Shown here: piece after piece, positions 15,594 to 24,048 of the stretch
Layout: the number at the start of each line of letters is the position of its first letter
Numbering within the stretch: position 1 is the stretch's first letter
Assembly: GCA_947479755.1 (NCBI GenBank)
Contig: CANKAM010000001.1
Location: 1-64,000, forward strand
From: Bacteroidota bacterium
Lineage (GTDB): Bacteria > Bacteroidota > Bacteroidia > SXHM01
Reading direction: 5' to 3'
Length of the DNA stretch: 64,000 nt
Made by a program: the position numbers and the translations under genes
The notes under the pieces: generated by a model
Told to the model about the DNA's origin: nothing
The model's database searches: none
Seen by the model: only the letters and a program-made list of their open reading frames with translations

Positions 15594-18500
15594 ATTAAAG
15601 GAGCAGCTTCTTTCTGCTTCTTTTTCCTGATAAACATATTTCTGAAAAACTCCTCAAAAGTGTTGAATTCCTGACGATACGAAATACCTGCACCTTGTGT
15701 GTAAGGTGAGTTGGCGGTAACAACGTTGATTCCATTGGTTTTGTTGAAAGCACGCACACGGAATTTTCCATCATCTGTTATTTTATATTCCAGACTGAAG
15801 TCGCCCAGAATGTTACTGTTTGATGAAGCACTTTGTCTGTTGGTAACACCCACATTTCCGTCAAAAACAACACGGTTATTAAATAGCTGTGTTGAGAAAT
15901 AAGCCTGGATTTCATCACCTGTTAATGTGTTTCCTGTACGATAATTAACACCCAAATCGAAATCATCGCTGATGCGTGAAAGCCAGTTGCTGAGCTGGTT
16001 TGAAAGTAATTCAGTGGAGTTGGAACTGAGCGCTCCGCCAACATCTTGATTTCCTGTAGCTGCAAAACGGTTTAGCACCAGCAAGCTAAAAATCTGCCTG
16101 TTCATTTCCTGTTCGGTTGTTATTGCACTTTTTAAAGCTGTTTTAGTATTTTGATCTGAGTTTGGCAAATCAATATCGAAATTTATAGCAGGGTTCAACA
16201 GTTTGTCAGTCATTTTCATCTGACATTCAACAAGAACCCTTTTAGTAGAGTCTATAACAGGAATAATTTCACCCAATGATGTACGCACTTTGTAAGCTGC
16301 TTCAAGATTAATATCTGCATCATAAGGATCACCGCTCCATTTTATAGCACCACCCTGTTTAACTGTAAATTTTTTGTTAATTACATTCTGCAATGTGAAA
16401 AGATAATCGCCTTCATCAATTACATAATCGCCATACATGTTAAACTGCCCAAGCGTGTTGATATTCATCTGAATATTTCCGTTTCCGCGGCCTTTAATAA
16501 TGTCACCAATCTGCGGGTCAAAAATTATTTGCACCAATGCATCGGGCGTTACTTCCAGATCAAAATTGAGCTGAACATTTGCCGATGCAGCTTTGCGTTC
16601 TGCCACCACTTTAATCAGGCTGTCTTTCTTGCTGACAAACGTTACAAAGTCGGCACCGCTTGCGTTGCTTGCACCGAAAAGAGGAATGTTAAACTTGGTT
16701 CCTTTGTCGGTGGTGGCGGCAATATCCATCACAATTTTTTTGAAAGTGCCTTTGAATTTCATTAGTCCGGAAGCGTAGGCCGTTCCGTAGTAGAGTGAGT
16801 TCATTCCCGCTGTGGTGTTGAGAAATAGCATGTTGTTTGCCTGTAAGGTTGCTTCAAACCGGAAGTTTTTAAACTTGTTGTGCATCAGTTTTCCGTTCAC
16901 AATTCCAATACCGTCATTGATATCGCGCAAACGTAAAACAGAGTTGTCAGAAACATAATCGTGCAACTGAAGATTATTGATGATAAATGCATCTTTGACT
17001 ACATCAACATCGCCTGTAAAGCTGTAATGTGTGTTGAGGTAAGCAATATCAAAATTCACTTTTTGTAAATTCAGTTTTCCCTTAATGTCAGGGTCTTTAG
17101 GTGTGCCTTTCAGCTTCACTTTCCCGCTGGCATAACCTTTCAGGTTGCCCATAACAGCGCCAACATATTTGCTGAAAATACTGAGCGGAGTTTTGTCTAG
17201 CGAAAGGTCAAAATCAAAACTGTCTTCCTTTTTTGCGGTGTAATATTTTCCGCTGAAATCAATGGCAGGAACAGCATCGCGCATCAGTTTTCCTTTTGCT
17301 TCAACTACTTTTGTAACGTTGTCGTAGGTGCTGGACATGGAACCTGTTCCTATCAGTTCGTGGTTTACGGTAAGTTCCGTAAAGTTGAGGTCTGCTGTGA
17401 AAATTAAATCGTGGCGAATGTTATTGAGCGAAGCCTTTCCGTCAATATATCCATCGAACACAAAGCCATTTTTTTCAGTGAAGGAATTAAAGTTTGAAAT
17501 ATCAAACTGACTGAATTTTACATCCAACGGTTCGTTCATTTTTTTAGAAACTTTTCCGTCAACGGTTATACTCTGTTCACGACTGAAGAACGTCAGGCTC
17601 TTAAACGTTATATCCACACTGTCAATACTTATTTTATTGTCGGGGTTTACAGCCCACTGCTGATCCTCGATATAAATTTCTGAAGGCAGGATGCGTATCT
17701 CAACCGAGCGCGGTGCAAAAATTGCTGTGCCGCTTATGTCGGCAGAATTAAGCACTTTGCCATTGTTGTCCCAGCGTACGTTGTAGTCTAATTTGTCTAA
17801 TGCAATTTGTGCTTTTATATCCAGCTTTTTCAGGTAAATGCTGTCGGTAATATTTACTTTTTCAGAAGTGATTGCCGCATGAAACTCATCGCCTACCGAT
17901 TTTGCTGAAATGTTAATGTCATGAATTTTAACACTGTCAATAAACAGTTCAGGAATATCTCCTTTAAGTACAAAACTGCTGATGTTGGAATTGAAGCTTC
18001 CGCTCAGTTTTGCAGGCTTGTTCAGGTGCAGTTTCGGGACAAATAAAAACTCGGGAAGCTCCGTGTTTTTAAGTGTTACGGTGTATTCAAAAACTTCTGG
18101 TACTTTTTCTGCCTCTTTGGTTTTGAAATCGGCAGCATAAGCCGGAAGATAGTTTTGCATCAGCTTGTTGAAAGCTTCGGGCAACTGGCGGAATTTGAAT
18201 CTTCCGGTAAACTCGGCATCTGCAATATCAGAGAGCAAGGTAAGTGTGCGTTGCTTATTTAAGTCTTCGCGGATGTCCAGTTCAAAATCATTAAATGCAA
18301 ATGTTCGTTCGCCTTCGGTGTAAACACTTTTGCTGAGCATAATATTTCCTATTCCGTTATCTATATCATCACCGGTGAAATTGAATTTAAGGTTAGACGA
18401 AACAATAACACTGTCTCTGTTTTTTAGAATGTTGAGCTTGCTGAGGTGGACATCTTTTAGTTCAGCCGTGAAATCCACAACGGGCAGCTCTCCTGCTAAA

Positions 18501-20050
18501 TTCACGTTTCCGTTAAAGGCAAGTTTTATGTTTTCTTCGGCAATGTTCAGTTTACCATCAAAAATTTTGTTGGCAAACAAACCTCCCACCGTTATGTTTT
18601 TGTAGTTGTAGCCATTCAGGTCAATGCTGTTGATGGTTCCGTTTAGTTTGTTGTTGATGGTGGACTTTTCAAACCCGCTGCCGTTGATGGTTGCGTTCAA
18701 CGATACCTTGCCTAGGTACTCTTCCGATTCTAAAAACTTCCCGATGTTAAACTCGCTTGCCGAAAGTTTCCCCTCATAAGCATAGGTGTTTTTCTTTGGG
18801 TCTTTTTTGAGTGAAATATCCGATGCAATGTTTCCGATTGCTGTGTTAAAATTTCCGTAAGCGGTAAAGCTGGTGAAGAATCCGGTAAAGCTTCCTTTGA
18901 AATTTATTTTACCCAGATAGCCAACGTTTTCGGGCATTTTAAGGTAGTTGCCTTTTTGAAAGGGTGGCAGCGGAATGCGGTTGAGGTCGGCACGGGTGGT
19001 GGTTAATTTTTTTATGTTCAGGTGCATGAAGGTTGCCTTGATGTCGGGCAAACCTTCCAGTTCCACGTTGCCGATAAAGTGAGTATTATCACCAAAACGG
19101 ATGTCTAATTTTTCGCCTTTGAGGTTGCGCACAGGGCCTTTCACTTTTCCGGTAACATCAATGGTGGTGGTCATTCCGCGCAGGGCAGTAGCAAAATAGG
19201 CAATGTCGAAAAAACTTACACGGCTGTCGGTAAGGTCAAAGTTCATGTTCACCTTGTTTACATAATCCAGGAAATCGCCCCAGCGCGAATACGTGAATTC
19301 AAGTTGCGTAACAATTTTGCTCGAGGGTGTGGTAATGTGCAGGTCATCCACCTTCAGCAATACGGGACTTACGGTCGCCTTTCCTGAAAACTCCTGCAAA
19401 ATAAAACCACTTTGTTCGGCACAGGTAAGGCTGAGCATGTTGCCTTTTATGGTATCGCCACGGATGATGATATCGTCAAGGTCAACGTTGATGTGTTTTA
19501 CAAACAGGTGGCTGTAATCCATTCCCCATTCTTTGCGCGGCTTTAGCTGGTCGTCATACTGAAAGGAGGTTTGCCTTAAACGCAAAGCATTAACATCAAA
19601 GGTCCAGGGTGCTGAAACTTTGGTAGTGTCTTTTTTGCCCATGGCATCAATGATGAATTGAAGATTTAGTTTGCCCTTATCTTCGGGATATTTGCGCAGG
19701 TAAACTTTTGCTTCTTCGAGGGTAAGGCGGCTTACCTGCAAATGATTTTGCTGTATGCCCACACCGGTTATGTTTGCTTTTATTTTGTTGGCATAGATCA
19801 GCGTGTCGTGATGCAAATCTTCTACATATAAGCCTTCCAGAATAAGGCTGTTGAAAAAGCCGATGTCAACACCGCGCACCGAAACGGTGGCCCCTAATTG
19901 TTTGGAAATATAAGAGGCAATGTATTGTGTAAGTCTGGTTTGCACCCTGCTGCTGCGGAATCCAAAGTAGGCGCAAGTAACAAGCAGAATGATAACTGCC
20001 AGTGTAACCGAAGATATTTTAAGTGTTTTTTTCAATACTTTTGAAGACAC
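15587..20050 (-). CDS. tamB: TamB-like translocation/assembly module protein (DUF490)
   Basis: The protein has 1487 residues and is an AsmA/TamB-type bridge between inner and outer membrane, implicated in barrel assembly and phospholipid transport. There is one N-terminal membrane anchor (about 9-30), then a very long run of short beta strands, and the conserved C-terminal DUF490 domain (about 1100-1470: GNGNIQMNINTLGQFNMYGD, GDYLFTLQNVINKKF, YRQEFNTFEEFF). The likely start is GTG (20048-20050). There is no in-frame ATG nearby, and this GTG is part of a CACTAATTA repeat unit, so the true start could also be a TTG a few codons in. No tamA gene is adjacent; an Omp85-like barrel lies at 30852. 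Confidence 0.9.
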   Translation of the reverse strand: MSSKVLKKTLKISSVTLAVIILLVTCAYFGFRSSRVQTRLTQYIASYISKQLGATVSVRGVDIGFFNSLILEGLYVEDLHHDTLIYANKIKANITGVGIQQNHLQVSRLTLEEAKVYLRKYPEDKGKLNLQFIIDAMGKKDTTKVSAPWTFDVNALRLRQTSFQYDDQLKPRKEWGMDYSHLFVKHINVDLDDIIIRGDTIKGNMLSLTCAEQSGFILQEFSGKATVSPVLLKVDDLHITTPSSKIVTQLEFTYSRWGDFLDYVNKVNMNFDLTDSRVSFFDIAYFATALRGMTTTIDVTGKVKGPVRNLKGEKLDIRFGDNTHFIGNVELEGLPDIKATFMHLNIKKLTTTRADLNRIPLPPFQKGNYLKMPENVGYLGKINFKGSFTGFFTSFTAYGNFNTAIGNIASDISLKKDPKKNTYAYEGKLSASEFNIGKFLESEEYLGKVSLNATINGSGFEKSTINNKLNGTINSIDLNGYNYKNITVGGLFANKIFDGKLNIAEENIKLAFNGNVNLAGELPVVDFTAELKDVHLSKLNILKNRDSVIVSSNLKFNFTGDDIDNGIGNIMLSKSVYTEGERTFAFNDFELDIREDLNKQRTLTLLSDIADAEFTGRFKFRQLPEAFNKLMQNYLPAYAADFKTKEAEKVPEVFEYTVTLKNTELPEFLFVPKLHLNKPAKLSGSFNSNISSFVLKGDIPELFIDSVKIHDINISAKSVGDEFHAAITSEKVNITDSIYLKKLDIKAQIALDKLDYNVRWDNNGKVLNSADISGTAIFAPRSVEIRILPSEIYIEDQQWAVNPDNKISIDSVDITFKSLTFFSREQSITVDGKVSKKMNEPLDVKFSQFDISNFNSFTEKNGFVFDGYIDGKASLNNIRHDLIFTADLNFTELTVNHELIGTGSMSSTYDNVTKVVEAKGKLMRDAVPAIDFSGKYYTAKKEDSFDFDLSLDKTPLSIFSKYVGAVMGNLKGYASGKVKLKGTPKDPDIKGKLNLQKVNFDIAYLNTHYSFTGDVDVVKDAFIINNLQLHDYVSDNSVLRLRDINDGIGIVNGKLMHNKFKNFRFEATLQANNMLFLNTTAGMNSLYYGTAYASGLMKFKGTFKKIVMDIAATTDKGTKFNIPLFGASNASGADFVTFVSKKDSLIKVVAERKAASANVQLNFDLEVTPDALVQIIFDPQIGDIIKGRGNGNIQMNINTLGQFNMYGDYVIDEGDYLFTLQNVINKKFTVKQGGAIKWSGDPYDADINLEAAYKVRTSLGEIIPVIDSTKRVLVECQMKMTDKLLNPAINFDIDLPNSDQNTKTALKSAITTEQEMNRQIFSLLVLNRFAATGNQDVGGALSSNSTELLSNQLSNWLSRISDDFDLGVNYRTGNTLTGDEIQAYFSTQLFNNRVVFDGNVGVTNRQSASSNSNILGDFSLEYKITDDGKFRVRAFNKTNGINVVTANSPYTQGAGISYRQEFNTFEEFFRNMFIRKKKQKEAAPLIQ

Positions 20051-20098
20051 TAATTACATGGATTGTTTGCCACTAATTACACAGATTGCCACTAATTA
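20048..20098. repeat. Three short direct repeats (CACTAATTA) between tamB and tsaD
   Basis: CACTAATTA occurs at 20048, 20071 and 20090, with partly shared following sequence (ACA..GATTG). It fills most of the divergent gap between tamB and tsaD. The first copy includes the tamB GTG start on the opposite strand. It looks like part of an intergenic repeat family common in Bacteroidota, though only this locus is visible here. Confidence 0.6.
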
Positions 20099-20143
20099 TT
20101 TAACAACCGATTGTTTGACTTTATTATTTGCAAAATTAGGTAA

Positions 20144-21211
20144 ATGAACACGAAGCCTGTCATCATTCTTGCTATTGAATCATCCTGTGACGAAACGGCT
20201 GCTGCTGTGCTGTCGGATACCAACATTCTTGCCAACATCATAGCAGGGCAGGAGGTACATAAAAACTTTGGCGGTGTAGTGCCAGAACTGGCTTCACGGG
20301 CGCATCAGCAAAATATTATTCCGGTGGTGGATGAGGCAATGAAAAAGGCAGGTGTAAAACGCGAAGACATAAGTGCAGTTGCCTTTACTCAAGGTCCCGG
20401 TTTGTTGGGCTCGTTACTGGTGGGCGGCTCATTTGCAAAGGCATTTGCGCAGGCACTGAATATTCCGCTGATACCGGTTAATCATATGCAGGCGCATATT
20501 TTGGCGCACTTTATAAAAGCCTCACCCCCCGGCCCCCTCTCCGAGGGAGAGGGGGAGCAGAGCAAGCCTTCGTTTCCTTTTTTGTGTCTTACTGTTTCGG
20601 GAGGGCACACACAGATTGTGATGGTGAAGGATTATTTAGAGATGGAGGTAATAGGGCAGACTATTGATGATGCCGCAGGTGAGGCTTTTGACAAAGCCGC
20701 AAAAATTATGGGCTTGCCTTATCCGGGCGGACCACTGATAGATAAATATGCCAAGCTTGGTAACCCCTTGCGCTACAAATTTCCGGAGGCAAAAATTCCG
20801 GGATATGATTTCAGTTTCAGCGGACTGAAAACGGCTTTTATGTATTTCATCCGCGACAACGGATTGGATAATACCTGCACTACGCCCGAAGAATTTATCA
20901 GCAAAAACCAGAACGACATTTGTGCTTCGCTGCAACATACCATTGTGCAAACGCTGATGAATAAACTGAGGTTAGCCACAAAGGAGTTAGGGATTACCCA
21001 GGTAGCAATCGCTGGTGGTGTTTCGGCAAACTCGGGATTGCGCAATGCTTTGCTTGCCGAGCAGGAAAAAGGAAACTGGAAAGTGTTTATTCCGCCTTTT
21101 GAGTACTGCACCGACAATGCTGCCATGATTGCCATAACAGGACACTACAAATTTTTGCAGGGCGATATTGCAGGACAGGACACGGGTACAAAGGCACGAT
21201 TATATTTTTAG
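20144..21211 (+). CDS. tsaD: tRNA threonylcarbamoyladenosine transferase subunit TsaD, with a repeat-derived insertion
   Basis: The protein has 355 residues. TsaD transfers threonylcarbamoyl to A37 of ANN-decoding tRNAs and is nearly universal. Landmarks are the start ILAIESSCDETAAAV, the metal ligands HMQAH (His114, His118), LTVSGGHTQIV, DDAAGEAFDKAAKIMGLPYPGG, and the C-terminal AGGVSANSGLR with CTDNAAM. Between HILAHF and KPSFPF, where homologues have only a few residues, this protein carries KASPPGPLSEGEGEQS. This is the translation of a GC-rich palindromic repeat (20517-20563) that also occurs at 36433-36475. The frame is kept and all catalytic motifs are intact, so the gene is probably functional. 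Confidence 0.96.
   Translation: MNTKPVIILAIESSCDETAAAVLSDTNILANIIAGQEVHKNFGGVVPELASRAHQQNIIPVVDEAMKKAGVKREDISAVAFTQGPGLLGSLLVGGSFAKAFAQALNIPLIPVNHMQAHILAHFIKASPPGPLSEGEGEQSKPSFPFLCLTVSGGHTQIVMVKDYLEMEVIGQTIDDAAGEAFDKAAKIMGLPYPGGPLIDKYAKLGNPLRYKFPEAKIPGYDFSFSGLKTAFMYFIRDNGLDNTCTTPEEFISKNQNDICASLQHTIVQTLMNKLRLATKELGITQVAIAGGVSANSGLRNALLAEQEKGNWKVFIPPFEYCTDNAAMIAITGHYKFLQGDIAGQDTGTKARLYF
20517..20563. repeat. GC-rich palindromic repeat inside tsaD
   Basis: AAGCCTCACCCCCCGGCCCC leads into CCTCTCC-GAG-GGAGAGG, a strong hairpin, and then AGCAGAG. The complement of 36433-36475 has the same order: AAGCCTCA, C-rich run, CCTCTC, GGGAGAGGGG, AGCAGAG. This copy lies in frame in tsaD codons 125-140. Confidence 0.85.
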
Positions 21212-21221
21212 AAAAATACAT

Positions 21222-21288
21222 TGCCACAGATTCACAGATTTATCTTTAATCTATTCAGAACCGGATTAAAAGCTGTGAATCTGTGGCA
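21222..21288. repeat. Element with perfect 16-bp terminal inverted repeats
   Basis: TGCCACAGATTCACAG (21222-21237) and its exact complement CTGTGAATCTGTGGCA (21273-21288) enclose 35 bp that also hold TTTAATC/GATTAAA. The whole is a 67-bp hairpin-forming element between tsaD and the next gene, whose start it overlaps. Confidence 0.85.
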
Positions 21289-21979
21289 TTTCTTTTTCCT
21301 GATTTTGTGTTACAGCAGCGTATATGCACAAACTGATTCGCAGCAAAAGGCGCAAAAAGATTCGCTTAAATCATTGCTGAAAACACGCCACTCGCCCAAG
21401 GCGCTTACGGTGTATAAAACCAATCCGTTCAGCATTATGTGGGGACCAATACCTTATACAGCGGAGTATAAATTGATTCGTGAAACGGCATTTTCTGCAC
21501 ACAGCAGTTTTGTGGTGGGCATTTCGTTTTTGGGAAAAAGTCCACTGCTTTCGCAGGCCGAAAAAAGTAATGCAGGCAGCTCACTTAATAATTCGCAGGG
21601 CAACACTAAACTGAAAGTAAGGGGCTGGCGTTTTCAGATGGCGTATCGTTATTATTTAGGTAAACGCAAGGCTCCGCGCGGTTTCTGGTGTGGTCCGCAG
21701 GTGTCGTGGGCCAATGTTTTGATAAGCGACAAGAGCAGCACTGCTGCCAATGATTATCTGGAGGCCACACACTTTAACGTCAATGCATTGGCAGGCTATC
21801 AGATTATTATCCGTGATAAGTGGGCGTTTGATTTTTTCTTTGGCCTGGGTTATAAAAAGAATACCTGGCTGGAGCATTATGCTGGCAAGGTTACTGTTAT
21901 CCGTGATTTTAATGATATACCGCTATACGGTTCACCGGTTAAGGTTACGATGGGAACCAGTTTTGGGATGGCGTTTTGA
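21275..21979 (+). CDS. Small predicted outer-membrane protein, function unknown
   Basis: No ATG precedes the signal sequence. The frame can begin at GTG 21275 (VNLWHFFFLILCYSSVYAQ, a good signal peptide) or at TTG 21221; both starts lie in the 67-bp inverted-repeat element. The mature part (about 215 aa) shows alternating beta-strand patterns with aromatic residues (RFQMAYRYYLGKR, WAFDFFFGLGYKK) and ends in TMGTSFGMAF with a terminal Phe, as outer-membrane barrels do. It resembles DUF3575-type Bacteroidota proteins but I cannot confirm that. The natural start may have been replaced by the repeat. Confidence 0.6.
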   Translation: MNLWHFFFLILCYSSVYAQTDSQQKAQKDSLKSLLKTRHSPKALTVYKTNPFSIMWGPIPYTAEYKLIRETAFSAHSSFVVGISFLGKSPLLSQAEKSNAGSSLNNSQGNTKLKVRGWRFQMAYRYYLGKRKAPRGFWCGPQVSWANVLISDKSSTAANDYLEATHFNVNALAGYQIIIRDKWAFDFFFGLGYKKNTWLEHYAGKVTVIRDFNDIPLYGSPVKVTMGTSFGMAF

Positions 21980-22046
21980 AATAGTTTGTTAAGTTTGGTT
22001 TCAAATAAAAAACAATGAAGAAGTTTAAATAATAATATTGCAAAAC

Positions 22047-22712
22047 ATGAAAACAACACTACTCCTCTTCTCAAACCTAATCTTTTCATTAACCCTGTTT
22101 GCCCAAGGCGCCATCCTAAGTTTTCATACCCTGCCTGCATCACCCACTACCAATGATGTGGTAAAAGTTGTGGCCAGCCTCAGCTTTACCTCAGGAGGTT
22201 GCGAATTATCTGAACAGGGACATACCACCAACGCCTCGCGCACCGATGCCTATGCCCTGCATTGTTTAGGAATGCTGACTGTTATCTGCCCTACCACCGA
22301 TACCTTTCTGCTTGGCACCCTGCCTGCAGGTGACCATACTTTTGTGCTTAGCCTCAGCTCTGGCGGAGGTCCGGCACCCTGCAGCCCGGGCATTGTTATT
22401 GACGACACTGATTCCATAACCTTTACTGTTGACCCCGGAGTAGGCATAAATGTGCCCAATGCAAAGGCGGTAGAATTTTCGTTGTATCCTAATCCCGCCA
22501 GCACAAACCTAACCCTACAAACCGAACACCGATTACCGAATACCGATTACCGTTTACAAATCTACAACGCACAGGGGCAGGTTGTCTTCACTTCTATATT
22601 CGACATTCAGCATTCGACATTCGATATTTCTTCATTTTCCCCCGGCCTGTACTACCTCACCCTGCAAAGCGCAGAAGGAGTGGGAGTGAAGAAGTTTGAG
22701 GTGATACGGTAA
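22047..22712 (+). CDS. Secreted protein with type A T9SS C-terminal sorting domain
   Basis: I start at ATG 22047, which gives a signal peptide directly (MKTTLLLFSNLIFSLTLFAQ). The 222-residue product has an unrecognised middle domain (about 20-135) with four cysteines, then a Por sorting domain from about 145 to the end. This domain is recognised by FSLYPNPASTNLTLQ, LQIYNAQGQVVF, SSFSPGLYYLTLQS and the terminal KKFEVIR. Such proteins are exported by Sec, then by the type IX system, and attached to the surface. The linker before the domain contains short DNA-level repeats (accgattac, gacattc), suggesting recent slippage. Confidence 0.82.
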   Translation: MKTTLLLFSNLIFSLTLFAQGAILSFHTLPASPTTNDVVKVVASLSFTSGGCELSEQGHTTNASRTDAYALHCLGMLTVICPTTDTFLLGTLPAGDHTFVLSLSSGGGPAPCSPGIVIDDTDSITFTVDPGVGINVPNAKAVEFSLYPNPASTNLTLQTEHRLPNTDYRLQIYNAQGQVVFTSIFDIQHSTFDISSFSPGLYYLTLQSAEGVGVKKFEVIR

Positions 22713-22724
22713 AACTGCATTCAT

Positions 22725-22732
22725 TATATTTG
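22725..22732 (+). promoter_or_regulatory. Promoter -7 box of the first toxin-antitoxin module
   Basis: TATATTTG matches the Bacteroidota TAnnTTTG element and lies 13 nt before the antitoxin ATG, implying a very short leader. No well-spaced -33 TTG is seen. Confidence 0.5.
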
Positions 22733-22745
22733 TAAAAAAAACGCA

Positions 22746-22985
22746 ATGAATTTACAAACCGAAAAAGCCCGCATAAAAGATGAACTGGATGCTATAAATG
22801 ATGTTCGTCTTATAAAGGCAATCCGTGAATTGCTCAACTATGCAAAACAAAGTACAGAAGAACGTTTGTTAAAACCGTTTACAAAACAACAGCTTGTTAA
22901 ACGTGCGCTTGCCTCAGAAAAAGACATTGCCGCAGGCCGCACCACTACCTTAAAACAATTGCGCAAAGAAGTAAAGAACTGGTAA
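22746..22985 (+). CDS. Antitoxin of a type II ParE/RelE module
   Basis: This 79-residue, charged, helical protein has a C-terminal segment FTKQQLVKRALASEKDIAAG followed by a basic tail ending RKEVKNW. This layout is typical of the small antitoxins that pair with RelE/ParE toxins in Bacteroidota, where the C-terminal helix wraps the toxin. The call rests mainly on the next gene, a clear toxin starting 3 nt after this stop. A TATATTTG box sits 13 nt upstream, so the pair should form one transcript, usually self-repressed in this class. Confidence 0.78.
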   Translation: MNLQTEKARIKDELDAINDVRLIKAIRELLNYAKQSTEERLLKPFTKQQLVKRALASEKDIAAGRTTTLKQLRKEVKNW

Positions 22986-22988
22986 ACC

Positions 22989-23297
22989 ATGCAGGTAGCA
23001 TTAACCGACTTTGCCAAATCCGAACTCAGAAATATTTACAACTACTATTCAGAAGCTGCTACTGCTGAAATTGCAGCCAAAATAATCGCCCGTATTTTAG
23101 ATGATATTGAACTGCTTGAAAAATATCCGCAGGCAGGGGCAAACGAACAACAACTTGCAGAATTAGGCAGAGAACATAAAAACATCATAAGCGGAAATTA
23201 CAAAATCATTTTCCGTATTCATAAAACCACCGTTTACATCACCGATATATTTGATTGCCGGCAAGACCCTAAAAAAATACCGGAGAGAAACAGGTAA
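22989..23297 (+). CDS. ParE/RelE-family toxin
   Basis: The protein has 102 residues with the ParE/RelE fold signature: LTDFAKSELRNIYNYYSE at the start, LLEKYPQAG in the middle, and the end strand pattern NIISGNYKIIFRIHKTTVYI followed by DIFDCRQDP. Members inhibit DNA gyrase (ParE) or cleave ribosome-bound mRNA (RelE); the sequence does not settle which. It is directly downstream of its antitoxin. The next gene starts 3 nt after its stop. Confidence 0.85.
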   Translation: MQVALTDFAKSELRNIYNYYSEAATAEIAAKIIARILDDIELLEKYPQAGANEQQLAELGREHKNIISGNYKIIFRIHKTTVYITDIFDCRQDPKKIPERNR

Positions 23298-23300
23298 CCC

Positions 23301-23768
23301 ATGCAAACCCAATTCCCCGTCCGCTATGGCCGCAACTACAAAGTAGTGATGGCAATCGTATTACCATGTCTGCTGATATGGCCCTTTATAGAAGCCCTGC
23401 AATTAATAGAACCCTTGGAGGAGTGGCAGTTGTGGGTAAGCATTTTTGCTTTTCTGGGTATCATCATCACCTTCAGCGTTTGGCTGGCAATGCGTGTTTA
23501 TCCGCCTGCATTTATGAGCATAGATAAAGACCAGGTAAGCCTGAAATTCGATCCCTCTAATTTCCTTAGTCCTGCAGATTTTACCTTCCCCATTTCCGAC
23601 ATCACCGCCTTTACCCTTGGCGAAATCCGTGGCGATGAATACTATGTAATCACCACCCAAAACCCAAGGCGCAAATTTCAAATCTCGGCCTCCACCTATA
23701 GTGTAGAAGATATGTTGCTCTTTAACGAGGCAATGGCAGAAATAAGTGAAAAGGTAAGGGGGGTATGA
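23301..23768 (+). CDS. Small membrane protein with PH-like soluble domain, unknown
   Basis: The protein has 155 residues. Two hydrophobic helices (about 14-32 and 43-65) are followed by a soluble beta-rich part (about 70-150) with the pattern FMSIDKDQVSLKF, FPISDITAFTLGEI and YVITTQNPRRKFQIS. This resembles bacterial PH-like membrane proteins (YcxB/bPH groups). The start is 3 nt after the toxin stop, so it is likely read from the same promoter. It may be a third component or simply a passenger between two toxin-antitoxin modules. Confidence 0.65.
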   Translation: MQTQFPVRYGRNYKVVMAIVLPCLLIWPFIEALQLIEPLEEWQLWVSIFAFLGIIITFSVWLAMRVYPPAFMSIDKDQVSLKFDPSNFLSPADFTFPISDITAFTLGEIRGDEYYVITTQNPRRKFQISASTYSVEDMLLFNEAMAEISEKVRGV

Positions 23769-23783
23769 AGCAAAAAATAGCTT

Positions 23784-23791
23784 TATATTTG
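23784..23791 (+). promoter_or_regulatory. Promoter -7 box of the second toxin-antitoxin module
   Basis: TATATTTG, the same octamer as before the first module, lies 14 nt before the ATG at 23806. Confidence 0.5.
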
Positions 23792-23805
23792 CATAAACAA
23801 ACGTC

Positions 23806-24048
23806 ATGAGCACCACCGAATTAAAAACCAATCTTCACCAACTTATTGACGGTATCAATAATGAGTTGCTGCTCTCAAAAGTTTACAACCTCATTTCACA
23901 GCTCAGCAACAAAGAAGCCGGTACCTTATGGAACAGATTATCAGATGAAGAGCGGCAGGAACTCATACAAGCTGATCTGGAAAGCGAAGACGAGAAAAAT
24001 CTGATACCACATACTCAGGTAAAAGACAAGCATAAAAAATGGCTTTAG
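23806..24048 (+). CDS. Antitoxin of a second type II module
   Basis: The protein has 80 residues: a helical N-terminal half (LHQLIDGINNELLLSKVYNL), the segment WNRLSDEERQELIQADLESE and a basic tail ending KHKKWL. The LSDEERQ.L....ES pattern is common in Bacteroidota antitoxins next to RelE/ParE toxins. It overlaps the toxin gene by 10 bp, which implies translational coupling. Confidence 0.78.
   Translation: MSTTELKTNLHQLIDGINNELLLSKVYNLISQLSNKEAGTLWNRLSDEERQELIQADLESEDEKNLIPHTQVKDKHKKWL

Noticed and set aside
20144-21211. tsaD as a pseudogene or intron-bearing gene
   Set aside because: The insertion is in frame, has no splice features, and every conserved motif on both sides is intact.
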